NCBI GenBank assembly: GCA_964569555.1
Contig: CAZMTT010000017.1
Location: 1 to 22,496, forward strand
DNA length: 22,496 nt
Direction of reading: 5' to 3'
Source: G020353235 sp964569555
Lineage (GTDB): Bacteria; Chloroflexota; Dehalococcoidia; Dehalococcoidales; JAUYDJ01
Shown: positions 13,737-20,057 of the stretch, piece after piece
Position numbering within the stretch: position 1 is the stretch's first letter
How the letters are laid out: each line of letters starts with the position of its first letter
Position numbers and translations under genes: made by a program
Notes under the pieces: model-generated
What the model saw: the letters and a program-made list of their open reading frames with translations, nothing else
Told to the model about the DNA's origin: nothing
Database searches by the model: none

Positions 13737-14375
13737 TCAACGTAAATCAGCCGACAGGAAACCGTGCTCCTGCAGGAAATCGATTGTTATGCCGCTCTGG
13801 TGGGGCTGGCTAAGCCGTTCCACGTATTTAGCCATAACATCTACCTCTATATTAACCAAATCACCCACCCGTCGGCTACTTAAATTAGTATGCTTTATGG
13901 TATAGTCAACCACCGAAACCGTAAAAGAGGTGGCATCTAAATCAACAACGGTCAGGCTGATACCGTCAACGGCAATAAAGCCCTTCTTGACGATGTAGCG
14001 CATTACCTCCGGCGGGGCTTCAAATCTAATGATTAGCTCCCTGCCAGCGCGTAAAATAGAGGCTACCCGGCCGGTATCATCCACATGCCCCTGCACCAGA
14101 TGCCCCCCCAGTGGTTTGCCTAAAGTCAGCGGTCTCTCCAGATTTACCATATCACCGACGGTAAGCCGCCCTAGGTTGGTCCGCTTTACGGTCTCTAACA
14201 TTATGTCAACTGAAAATGCCCTGGTATCAAATTCAGTCACCGTCAGGCAGGCCCCGTTAATGGCGATGCTGCCGCCCATTTCTATACCCGGAAGGACATC
14301 GCCGGCGGCGATGCTCAATTTTCCCGATTTAACTGAGACTACCCTACCCGCCTCTTCAACAATACCGGTAAACAT
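13737..14375 (-). CDS. ribE: Riboflavin synthase, alpha subunit
   Basis: 212 residues with two lumazine-binding repeats (about 1-97 and 98-200). The start MFTGIVEEAG is the standard one, and both repeats show the conserved SIAINGACLTV / FIAVDGISLTV cores. It dismutates two molecules of 6,7-dimethyl-8-ribityllumazine to riboflavin and the pyrimidine precursor. It lies 2 bp after ribD, and ribBA starts 11 bp past its stop, consistent with one polycistronic transcript. Confidence 0.97.
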   Translation of the reverse strand: MFTGIVEEAGRVVSVKSGKLSIAAGDVLPGIEMGGSIAINGACLTVTEFDTRAFSVDIMLETVKRTNLGRLTVGDMVNLERPLTLGKPLGGHLVQGHVDDTGRVASILRAGRELIIRFEAPPEVMRYIVKKGFIAVDGISLTVVDLDATSFTVSVVDYTIKHTNLSSRRVGDLVNIEVDVMAKYVERLSQPHQSGITIDFLQEHGFLSADLR

Positions 14376-14377
14376 TC

Positions 14378-15472
14378 TTACCCCTTAACATAGCCGCTAA
14401 TCATCAGGTCATCACCGAATCTATCGACATTAATACGTTCTAATTTAATTGAATTTATCACCTTGTCAACCCCCCGGCCACTGACCGGAGTCTTGGCTTC
14501 CTTGCCGCCAATGACAATCGGCGCAATGAAAGCAATAACCTTATCTACCAGCCCCTTGTCGAACAGGGAACCGATGAGAATTCCACCCCCCTCCACCAGG
14601 ACACGGGTAATTCCCCGCTCGCCTAAGTTTTTAAGCAACTTCTCTAAATCCACCGTCTCCCCGTCGGAAGGCAACTCCAGCAACTCGGCGCCCGCCCGGA
14701 CCAGGGCTTCTTTATCTTCCGGCTTGGCTGTCCTGCCCAGAGCCAGCAGCGTTTTACCGGGCTGCTCGAATATGCGGGCGCTGGGTGGTATCTGCCCCTT
14801 ACCATCGACAATTACGCGCAGCGGTTGCTTCCGGGCAGTCCCTCCCCTACCGACACAGCAGCGGGAGGTGAGGCGGGGGTCATCGCTTATTATGGTCTTG
14901 GCGCCGGCCATAATGGCATCAACGGTACAGCGCAGGTGATGAGCGTACCGTCTGGCTTCCTCGCCGCTAATCCATTTGGAATCGCCGCTACCGGTGGCAA
15001 TCTTACCATCCAGACTCATGGCAAATTTGGCGATGACAAAGGGCATACCGGTGGTGATGTGTTTGGTATAGGCTTCATTAATCTGGCTGGCTGCCTTCCC
15101 ATGCTCGCCAACATATACTTTTATGCCTTCTTTCTCCAGCTCACTCTTGCCCCGCCCGCTGACCAGGGGGTTGGGGTCAATCATAGCCAGGTGGACCTCA
15201 GTGATGCCCGCCGAGATAATCGCCTGGGTACAGGGTGGAGTGCGCCCGTAATGGCAGCACGGCTCCAGGGTAACATACATCACGCCCCCGCGAGCCTTTT
15301 CCCCGGCCTGCTCCAGAGCCGAAATCTCGGCATGCCACGAGCCGGCGGGCTGGGTATAGCCCTGCCCGACAACGACATCGTTATTAAGGACCACGGCGCC
15401 CACCGCCGGGTTAGGGCTGACCTGCCCCAGCGCCAGCTTGGCCAGCGATACCGCCTGCTCCATATAATCCAT
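14378..15472 (-). CDS. ribD: Bifunctional pyrimidine deaminase/reductase
   Basis: 364 residues. The deaminase domain (1-145) has the zinc site HAE (47-49) and PCCHYGRTPPC (71-81). The reductase domain (about 146-360) has FVIAKFAMSLDGKIAT, the DDPRLTSR segment and LVEGGGILIGSLF for NADPH and substrate. It converts the GTP cyclohydrolase II product to 5-amino-6-ribitylamino-uracil phosphate. First gene of the rib operon. The promoter -10 ends only 10 bp before this ATG, so the transcript is nearly leaderless. A second ATG at 15463 (residue 4) with AAGG upstream is the alternative. Confidence 0.96.
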   Translation of the reverse strand: MDYMEQAVSLAKLALGQVSPNPAVGAVVLNNDVVVGQGYTQPAGSWHAEISALEQAGEKARGGVMYVTLEPCCHYGRTPPCTQAIISAGITEVHLAMIDPNPLVSGRGKSELEKEGIKVYVGEHGKAASQINEAYTKHITTGMPFVIAKFAMSLDGKIATGSGDSKWISGEEARRYAHHLRCTVDAIMAGAKTIISDDPRLTSRCCVGRGGTARKQPLRVIVDGKGQIPPSARIFEQPGKTLLALGRTAKPEDKEALVRAGAELLELPSDGETVDLEKLLKNLGERGITRVLVEGGGILIGSLFDKGLVDKVIAFIAPIVIGGKEAKTPVSGRGVDKVINSIKLERINVDRFGDDLMISGYVKG

Positions 15473-15481
15473 ACCTTGGTA

Positions 15482-15511
15482 ATTCTAGCACCCCATTTTT
15501 GCAAAGTGCAA
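15482..15511 (-). promoter_or_regulatory. Promoter of the rib operon
   Basis: Minus strand TTGCAC (15511-15506), 18-bp spacer, TAGAAT (15487-15482). The predicted start site (about 15475) is 2-3 nt before the ribD ATG at 15472. The intergenic space is too small for an FMN riboswitch. Confidence 0.6.
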
Positions 15512-15522
15512 ATTTAGCCGAC

Positions 15523-15551
15523 TAGCCAGATAAAACGGGATGGGGTATAAT
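15523..15551 (+). promoter_or_regulatory. Promoter for the lepB-pyrE-acpS run
   Basis: TAGCCA (15523-15528), 17-bp spacer, perfect TATAAT (15546-15551), 31 bp before the lepB ATG. The -35 matches 4 of 6. It is divergent from the rib promoter, with the -35 elements 11 bp apart. Confidence 0.5.
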
Positions 15552-15582
15552 TGGGTCTAGTCTGGAAGGAAATGACTACCAT

Positions 15583-16125
15583 ATGAAAATTCTTCTCCGC
15601 GAGGTTATCGGCACAATTTTGCTGGCGGTGGCAGTCTTCCTTCTTTTACAGGTTACCGTCCAGAGCTCCATCGTCAAAGGCGAAAGCATGGAAGACAGCT
15701 TCCACGATGGCCAGAGGGTATTAGTCATTAAAGAGGGCATCGCCTACGCCTTCCATGAGCCGGAAGTAGGCGATGTCATCGTATTCCACTCCTCCAATGA
15801 TAATAGCCATAACGAATATATCAAGCGCATCATCGGCAAACCTGGTGACACCGTAGAGGTAAAAGACGAGACGGTATACGTTAACGATATACCGTTAAAC
15901 GAACCGTATACCAAACAACCCCCCGACTATACCGTTGACCTGGTAGAGGTCCCCGCCGATAAATACTTCTTCCTGGGTGACAACCGTAATCGGAGCAGTG
16001 ATTCCCATAATTTATCTCCCGAACGGCGCTGGGTGGAACGGGAAGATATTACCGGCAAGGCCTGGCTATCCATCTGGCCGCCAGGTGAATGGGGGCTGGT
16101 ACCAGACTATAACCCGGCGGAATAA
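15583..16125 (+). CDS. lepB: Signal peptidase I
   Basis: 180 residues with one N-terminal transmembrane segment (about 8-26), the Gram-positive-like compact form. The Ser-Lys dyad is Ser35 (GESMEDS) and Lys81 (EYIKRIIGKPGD). The FFLGDNRNRSSDSH box D and E motifs are near the C-terminus. It removes signal peptides from secreted preproteins at the outer face of the cytoplasmic membrane. GGAAGGA precedes the ATG. It is upstream of pyrE by 27 bp. Confidence 0.96.
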   Translation: MKILLREVIGTILLAVAVFLLLQVTVQSSIVKGESMEDSFHDGQRVLVIKEGIAYAFHEPEVGDVIVFHSSNDNSHNEYIKRIIGKPGDTVEVKDETVYVNDIPLNEPYTKQPPDYTVDLVEVPADKYFFLGDNRNRSSDSHNLSPERRWVEREDITGKAWLSIWPPGEWGLVPDYNPAE

Positions 16126-16152
16126 ATACCGAGCTCATAGTGGGAGGCTACT

Positions 16153-16719
16153 TTGGCAATTAACGCAGAAGACATCCTGCAAAAAGCGGGGGCGATGCTC
16201 AAGGGACACTTCCTCCTCACCTCCGGGCTGCACTCCCCTATCTACTGGGAGAAGTTCAGGATATTACAGTTCCCCGCTTACACCGAGCAGCTCTGCCAGA
16301 TGATTGCCGACTATTTCCGTCAGTACGGCGTTCAGGTAGTCGCCGGGCCGACCACCGGCGGCATTATTCTAGCTTACGAAGTGGCCAAACAGCTGGGAGT
16401 GCGGGGCATATTCGCCGAAAAGGAAGGCGATGCGCAGAGGGCTTTCCGGCGCGGCTTCAGCATCAGCCTCGGCGAGAGGGTTCTGGTGGTTGATGACATC
16501 ATTACCACCGGCAAATCGACCCGCCAGGTTATCGACGCGGTAACCAAACAGGGCGGCACCGTGGTCGGCGTCGGTGTCCTGGTCAACCGCTCCGAGCAGG
16601 AGCTTGAGTTCGGTGTCCCCTTCTTCAGCTGCCACCGCGTTATCACCCCAACCTACCCGCCGGAGAACTGTCCGCTGTGTAACGCCCAAGTCCCGCTAAC
16701 CAGACCGGGTGGTGGTTAA
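16153..16719 (+). CDS. pyrE: Orotate phosphoribosyltransferase
   Basis: 188 residues from a TTG with GGGAGG 6 nt upstream. The PRPP-binding loop VLVVDDIITTGKS is at 110-122, the orotate/PP loop includes PTTGG (66-70), and FAEKEGDAQR-type residues fit OPRT rather than hypoxanthine PRTase. It joins orotate and PRPP to orotidine 5'-phosphate in pyrimidine synthesis. Near the C-terminus there is a FSCHR and CPLC cysteine set, seen in some OPRTs, which may be a metal or redox site. The stop is followed immediately by acpS. Confidence 0.93.
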   Translation: MAINAEDILQKAGAMLKGHFLLTSGLHSPIYWEKFRILQFPAYTEQLCQMIADYFRQYGVQVVAGPTTGGIILAYEVAKQLGVRGIFAEKEGDAQRAFRRGFSISLGERVLVVDDIITTGKSTRQVIDAVTKQGGTVVGVGVLVNRSEQELEFGVPFFSCHRVITPTYPPENCPLCNAQVPLTRPGGG

Positions 16720-16720
16720 G

Positions 16721-17086
16721 ATGCACCAGACCGGCATAGATATCATTGAAATCACCCGCGTTGAGAAGGCACTCGCCCGCTGGGGAGACAGCTTCCTGCG
16801 GCGGGTATATACCGAAGCGGAACTGAATCTATACCATCATAAGCCAGCATCGCTGGCGGCCCGCCTGGCCGGCAAAGAGGCTGCCGTCAAAGCCCTGGGC
16901 ATCACCCGGGGGGTCAACTGGAAGGAAATCGAGATACTGCCTAACGCCAACGGCAAGCCTTTGCTTCGTCTCTATGGCCAGACACAGCACCAGGCCCGAA
17001 AGCTGGGGCTGGACCACCTTGCCATCAGCCTCTCCCACTGCCGGGAATACGCTATTGCCATGGTAACTGCCGAGACCAGGCAGTAA
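16721..17086 (+). CDS. acpS: Holo-[acyl-carrier-protein] synthase
   Basis: 121 residues from ATG 16721, 1 bp after the pyrE stop. A GTG at 16709 inside pyrE would add four residues with no clear benefit, and the GGTGGTGG in pyrE serves as ribosome binding site. It transfers 4'-phosphopantetheine from CoA to ACP. The magnesium ligands are Asp7 in GIDIIEI and Glu53 in GKEAAVKALG, and the C-terminal HLAISLSHCREYAIA is typical. The length is in the normal range for AcpS (about 120). Confidence 0.94.
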   Translation: MHQTGIDIIEITRVEKALARWGDSFLRRVYTEAELNLYHHKPASLAARLAGKEAAVKALGITRGVNWKEIEILPNANGKPLLRLYGQTQHQARKLGLDHLAISLSHCREYAIAMVTAETRQ

Positions 17087-17097
17087 CGGCAGAGCTT

Positions 17098-17126
17098 TTG
17101 ACCCTGAAACAGCGGGGTGATAGAAT
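17098..17126 (+). promoter_or_regulatory. Promoter for yebC-ruvC-ruvA
   Basis: TTGACC (17098-17103), exactly 17 bp, TAGAAT (17121-17126). Expected start near 17133, immediately in front of the hairpin at 17134-17149. Confidence 0.65.
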
Positions 17127-17133
17127 TAAGACA

Positions 17134-17149
17134 GGCTGGATAGCCAGCC
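17134..17149 (+). other. 5' leader hairpin of the yebC transcript
   Basis: GGCTGG (17134-17139), loop ATAG, CCAGCC (17144-17149): a perfect 6-bp GC-rich stem beginning at the predicted transcript start and ending 1 nt before the GGGGGAG ribosome binding site. No T-run follows, so it is not a terminator. Confidence 0.5.
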
Positions 17150-17162
17150 CGGGGGAGAATTG

Positions 17163-17918
17163 ATGTCAGGGCATTCTAAATGGTCTTCGATTAAGCACCA
17201 GAAGGGGGTCACCGACGCCCGCCGCAGTCAGCTCTTCACCAAGCTAACCCGCGAGATTATCGTGGCGGTGCGGGAGGGGGGCAGCAACCCGGAAGCGAAC
17301 TTCCGCCTGCGCCTGGCCGTCCAGAAAGCCCGCGACAGCAATATGCCAACGGACAATATTGACCGGGCAGTCAAGCGGGGGGCTGGTGAGACCGAGGGCG
17401 TCAGTCTGGTAGAGCTGGTCCTGGAGGGCTATGGACCCAGCGGGGCCGCCATTCTGGTGAAAGCCCTGACCGATAACCGCAACCGCACTCTGCAGGATGT
17501 GCGCAACATATTTTCCCGCAACGGCGGCAACCTGGGGGAAAGCGGCTGTGTTGCCTGGCTCTTTGACTCCAAGGGCTTAATCATGGTAGAGGCTAACGAC
17601 CTGGATACCGAGGCGCTGGCGCTGGAGGCAATTGATGCCGGGGCTGAGGATGTTAATGTTGAAGATAACCAGATGGAGATTTACACCAGACCCGAGGAGC
17701 TGGAAGCAGTGCGGAAAGCACTGGAAGAGAAAAAGATAACTATTGCCTCGGCGGAGCTGGCCATTGTCCCCAAGACCACCGTTGAGCTTGAGGAAAAAGC
17801 CGCCGAGCAAACGCTGCGGCTATTAGATAAACTGGAGGAGCTGGATGAAGTCCAGCATGTCGCCAGCAATGCCAACTTCCCCGACTCGGTCCTGGAGAAA
17901 TATCAGCTAACGGCTTAA
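17163..17918 (+). CDS. yebC: YebC/PmpR family protein (translation/transcription factor)
   Basis: 251 residues from ATG 17163. MSGHSKWSSIKHQKGVTDAR is the canonical YebC start, so the TTG one codon upstream is not used. The three-domain pattern is complete, with DSNMPTDNIDRAVKRGAGE, the GPSGAAILVKALTDNRNRT core and GGNLGESGCVAWLFD all conserved. YebC proteins were long called transcriptional regulators, and recent work links several members to relief of ribosome stalling on proline runs. The place directly before ruvC is a widely conserved neighbourhood. Confidence 0.95.
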   Translation: MSGHSKWSSIKHQKGVTDARRSQLFTKLTREIIVAVREGGSNPEANFRLRLAVQKARDSNMPTDNIDRAVKRGAGETEGVSLVELVLEGYGPSGAAILVKALTDNRNRTLQDVRNIFSRNGGNLGESGCVAWLFDSKGLIMVEANDLDTEALALEAIDAGAEDVNVEDNQMEIYTRPEELEAVRKALEEKKITIASAELAIVPKTTVELEEKAAEQTLRLLDKLEELDEVQHVASNANFPDSVLEKYQLTA

Positions 17919-17934
17919 TAATTCAAGGAGCAAA

Positions 17935-18435
17935 ATGAAGATTTTGGGCATTGACCCGGGCACGGTAAATATGGGCTTCGGGGTAATTGAGGCCGGCAAG
18001 AATAATGTGAACATGGTTGATTGCGGCACACTGGAGAGCCCGGGGCGCTCTTCACCTATCGAGGAGCGCCTGAGCCATTTTTACGGCGCCCTGCTAAAAA
18101 TTATCGCCTACCATCAGCCCGATGTGGTGGCTATTGAGCAGCCCTTTGTGGCCAAAAATGTCAAGTCAGCCCTGGCCATTGGCCGGGCTCAGGCAGTAGC
18201 CATGCTGGCCGCCGCCGGCAACGGTATTCCCGTCTATGAATATGCCCCGGCCGAGATAAAGCAGAAGGTGGCTGACTACGGCGCCAGCTCCAAGGAACAG
18301 GTCCAGGCGATGGTCAAGCTTCAGCTCGGTCTGGCCGAAGTGCCCCAGCCCAACGACGCCGCTGATGCCCTCGCCGTCGCCCTCTGCCACCTGCGCGAGG
18401 CAAAGCTAAAGAGTCTGCTCGACCAAGGCGAGTGA
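17935..18435 (+). CDS. ruvC: Holliday junction resolvase
   Basis: 166 residues. The four catalytic acids of RuvC are all present: Asp7 (GIDPGT), Glu68 (AIEQPF), Asp141 and Asp144 (NDAADALAVALCH). The dimeric enzyme cuts Holliday junctions symmetrically during recombination, guided by RuvAB branch migration. AAGGAG lies 5 nt before the ATG. It is 17 bp after yebC and 18 bp before ruvA, clearly one operon. Confidence 0.96.
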   Translation: MKILGIDPGTVNMGFGVIEAGKNNVNMVDCGTLESPGRSSPIEERLSHFYGALLKIIAYHQPDVVAIEQPFVAKNVKSALAIGRAQAVAMLAAAGNGIPVYEYAPAEIKQKVADYGASSKEQVQAMVKLQLGLAEVPQPNDAADALAVALCHLREAKLKSLLDQGE

Positions 18436-18452
18436 GGTTAGAAGGTTAGAAA

Positions 18453-19034
18453 TTGATTGCCAGTCTTCAGGGGGAGATTGAGGCGCTCAGTAGCGATTGG
18501 GCAATTATCAACGTTGCCGGCATCGGCTTTCAGGTATATATGCCCACCTCCACCCTCGCCTCCCTGGGTGCCGTCGGCAAAGAGGTCAAGCTGCACACCT
18601 ACCTTCAAATCCGCGAGGACAGCGCCGCCCTCTACGGCTTCGCCTCCGCCGATGAGCTGGCCCTCTTTCAGACCTTAATCAGTGTCTCCGGGCTTGGTCC
18701 GCGTCTGGCGCTGGCGATGCTTTCGGCAATGGATGTGGAGAAGCTGACCATCGGCATTGCCACCGGCAGTGCCGAGCTTTTGACCGAGGTACCGGGCATC
18801 GGCCGGAAGCTGGCCAGCCGCCTTATTCTGGAGCTGAAAGATAAAATCGGCGCCGGGCGGATGCCTATCTCCACCTCCCAGGCCGCCGCCGAAAACGCCG
18901 ACATCATCGCCGCCCTGACCGCCCTCGGCTACTCCGCCACCGAAGCCACCCGCGCCGTCGCTGCCCTCCCCACCACCGACCTCACCCTGGAAGAAAAGGT
19001 CAAACTCGCCCTGCAGTATTTCGGGGGGAAATAA
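18453..19034 (+). CDS. ruvA: Holliday junction branch migration protein RuvA
   Basis: 193 residues from a TTG. Domain I is an OB fold (1-63), domain II has two helix-hairpin-helix motifs (VSGLGPRLALAML and VPGIGRKLASRLI), and domain III (about 147-193) is the small helical module that contacts RuvB (AALTALGYSATEATRAV). It binds Holliday junctions as a tetramer. Its ribosome binding site lies inside a tandem 8-bp GGTTAGAA repeat (18436-18451). The usual next gene, ruvB, is absent: the AT-rich PIN insert follows 13 bp later. Confidence 0.95.
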   Translation: MIASLQGEIEALSSDWAIINVAGIGFQVYMPTSTLASLGAVGKEVKLHTYLQIREDSAALYGFASADELALFQTLISVSGLGPRLALAMLSAMDVEKLTIGIATGSAELLTEVPGIGRKLASRLILELKDKIGAGRMPISTSQAAAENADIIAALTALGYSATEATRAVAALPTTDLTLEEKVKLALQYFGGK

Positions 19035-19047
19035 AAGGAGGTTTCTA

Positions 19048-19167
19048 ATGGCCAAAACAAAGGAAGGTAAGAAGATAGTTCCAGTTCGCCCGTATAAAAA
19101 GGCTAAGCCAGGCGGGGTCTACAAGAAGACATCAGTAAAGGGTCATCGTAGGTCTACGCCCGAATAA
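19048..19167 (+). CDS. Small basic protein of 39 residues, unrecognised
   Basis: Starts ATGGCC with a strong AAAAGGAGG site 7 nt upstream, better than that of most genes here, and ends at TAA 19165-19167. The product is 39 residues with about 13 Lys/Arg and only three acids, in the order MAKTKEGKKIVPVRPYKKAK, a glycine turn, then TSVKGHRRSTPE. No membrane segment or known fold is visible, and a disordered nucleic-acid-binding or ribosome-binding peptide is one option. It begins 13 bp after ruvA and is the first of three tightly packed ORFs ending in the PIN-domain gene. Confidence 0.6.
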   Translation: MAKTKEGKKIVPVRPYKKAKPGGVYKKTSVKGHRRSTPE

Positions 19168-19226
19168 ATGTGCTTACCGAACAGTCAGAAAATTTTTATG
19201 CAGAAGTACTTCCAAGGTTTAATACA

Positions 19227-19367
19227 ATGACAGACGGAAAATCTAAAAGAATATATAATCCGGTTACTAAAAAATACTACTCCGTAAGGCAGCGAACCAC
19301 AAAGTCAGGTAAAGCTGGTGGAATCAAAGGTCTTTGGTCTTCGAAGAAACCTAAAAAGACAAAATAA
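19227..19367 (+). CDS. Small lysine-rich protein (46 residues), possible partner of the PIN nuclease
   Basis: I place the start at ATG 19227 with CAAGG 9 nt upstream. A GTG at 19170 would give 65 residues but has no ribosome binding site. The 46-residue form begins MTDGKSKRIYNPVTKKYYSV and has 13 lysines, plus aromatic pairs and a glycine-rich centre ending in GLWSS and a KKPKK tail. I do not recognise the family. It overlaps the PIN gene by 1 nt (TAATG), so expression is coupled. By position it would be the antitoxin, but it lacks the AbrB, RHH or HTH domain of known VapB proteins. Confidence 0.55.
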   Translation: MTDGKSKRIYNPVTKKYYSVRQRTTKSGKAGGIKGLWSSKKPKKTK

Positions 19368-20008
19368 TGAGCAATATGAAAAAATGGGGCATAGACACGA
19401 ATGTCCTAGTACATTGGCTAATGGCAAATAAGGTGATGGAATTCGCGTCTCAAGAGTTCCACCTAGGTCAGGAATTTTTTGATGTTTACAAAAACCGATA
19501 CAAAGACTCGTGGGAGTTCATTGACAAAGTGTTAGAATCGCCAAAGAATAACCACCAGTTTTTTGCCACAGAATTATCATTAAACGAAGTGTTTTCAGGT
19601 ATAAGGGATGAAATACGTAGCATTACAATGTTTAAAAAGGGAATTCCTATTTCAAGATGGGCATATAAACGGGGGACAAAAGAAGTTAGTATCCCCAATG
19701 AACTATCAATGAAACTCTATGAGGTAACATCGGAGGGGTTTGACGCTTTGTTTGAAAAAAGAATTGAAATAATACCCGTGACTACTCCATCTGACACGGC
19801 AGATTATTTTGACTTTTACTCTTCCTTAATCTTTCTTTACCCTATGCTACAAACTCAAGATGCTATACTAATTACTACAGCATTCTTTCAGAAGTTTAAC
19901 TATTTTGTCACTACAGACGAAGACCTAATAGACTTAGGGAAAGAGCTAGAAGATATCTCTACTCTTAAAGTGCTGAGACCCAGAAGCGCAGTTCAACTAA
20001 TAAGGTAA
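19367..20008 (+). CDS. PIN-domain protein, putative ribonuclease (VapC-like but enlarged)
   Basis: 213 residues. The PIN acidic set is visible: Asp10 in GIDTNVLVHWL, Glu74 in LSLNEVF, Asp165 in TQDAILITTA and Asp184 (TTDEDLI). Most VapC toxins are about 130-140 residues; this one has an extra 60 or so between the Glu and second Asp, including a basic FKKGIPISRWAYKRGTK stretch. GC is low: 20-23 of 60 bases in lines sampled at 19441 and 19561, against 41 of 60 in uvrB at 20401. That contrast suggests recent acquisition. It sits between ruvA and uvrB, behind two basic ORFs. PIN nuclease is likely; toxin action on RNA is inferred. Confidence 0.78.
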   Translation: MSNMKKWGIDTNVLVHWLMANKVMEFASQEFHLGQEFFDVYKNRYKDSWEFIDKVLESPKNNHQFFATELSLNEVFSGIRDEIRSITMFKKGIPISRWAYKRGTKEVSIPNELSMKLYEVTSEGFDALFEKRIEIIPVTTPSDTADYFDFYSSLIFLYPMLQTQDAILITTAFFQKFNYFVTTDEDLIDLGKELEDISTLKVLRPRSAVQLIR

Positions 20009-20057
20009 ATATCAACTTTTAGAGTACCACGGAATTAAATCCCTAGTAGAGTTTACT

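Noticed and set aside
14825..15517. 230-codon open frame antisense to ribD
   Set aside because: ribD is unambiguous on the other strand, and the antisense frame is a by-product of its GC-rich codon use.
19170..19226. GTG-started 65-residue version of the second small ORF
   Set aside because: No ribosome binding site for the GTG, and the extra 19 residues lack the basic character of the rest; the ATG at 19227 has CAAGG upstream.
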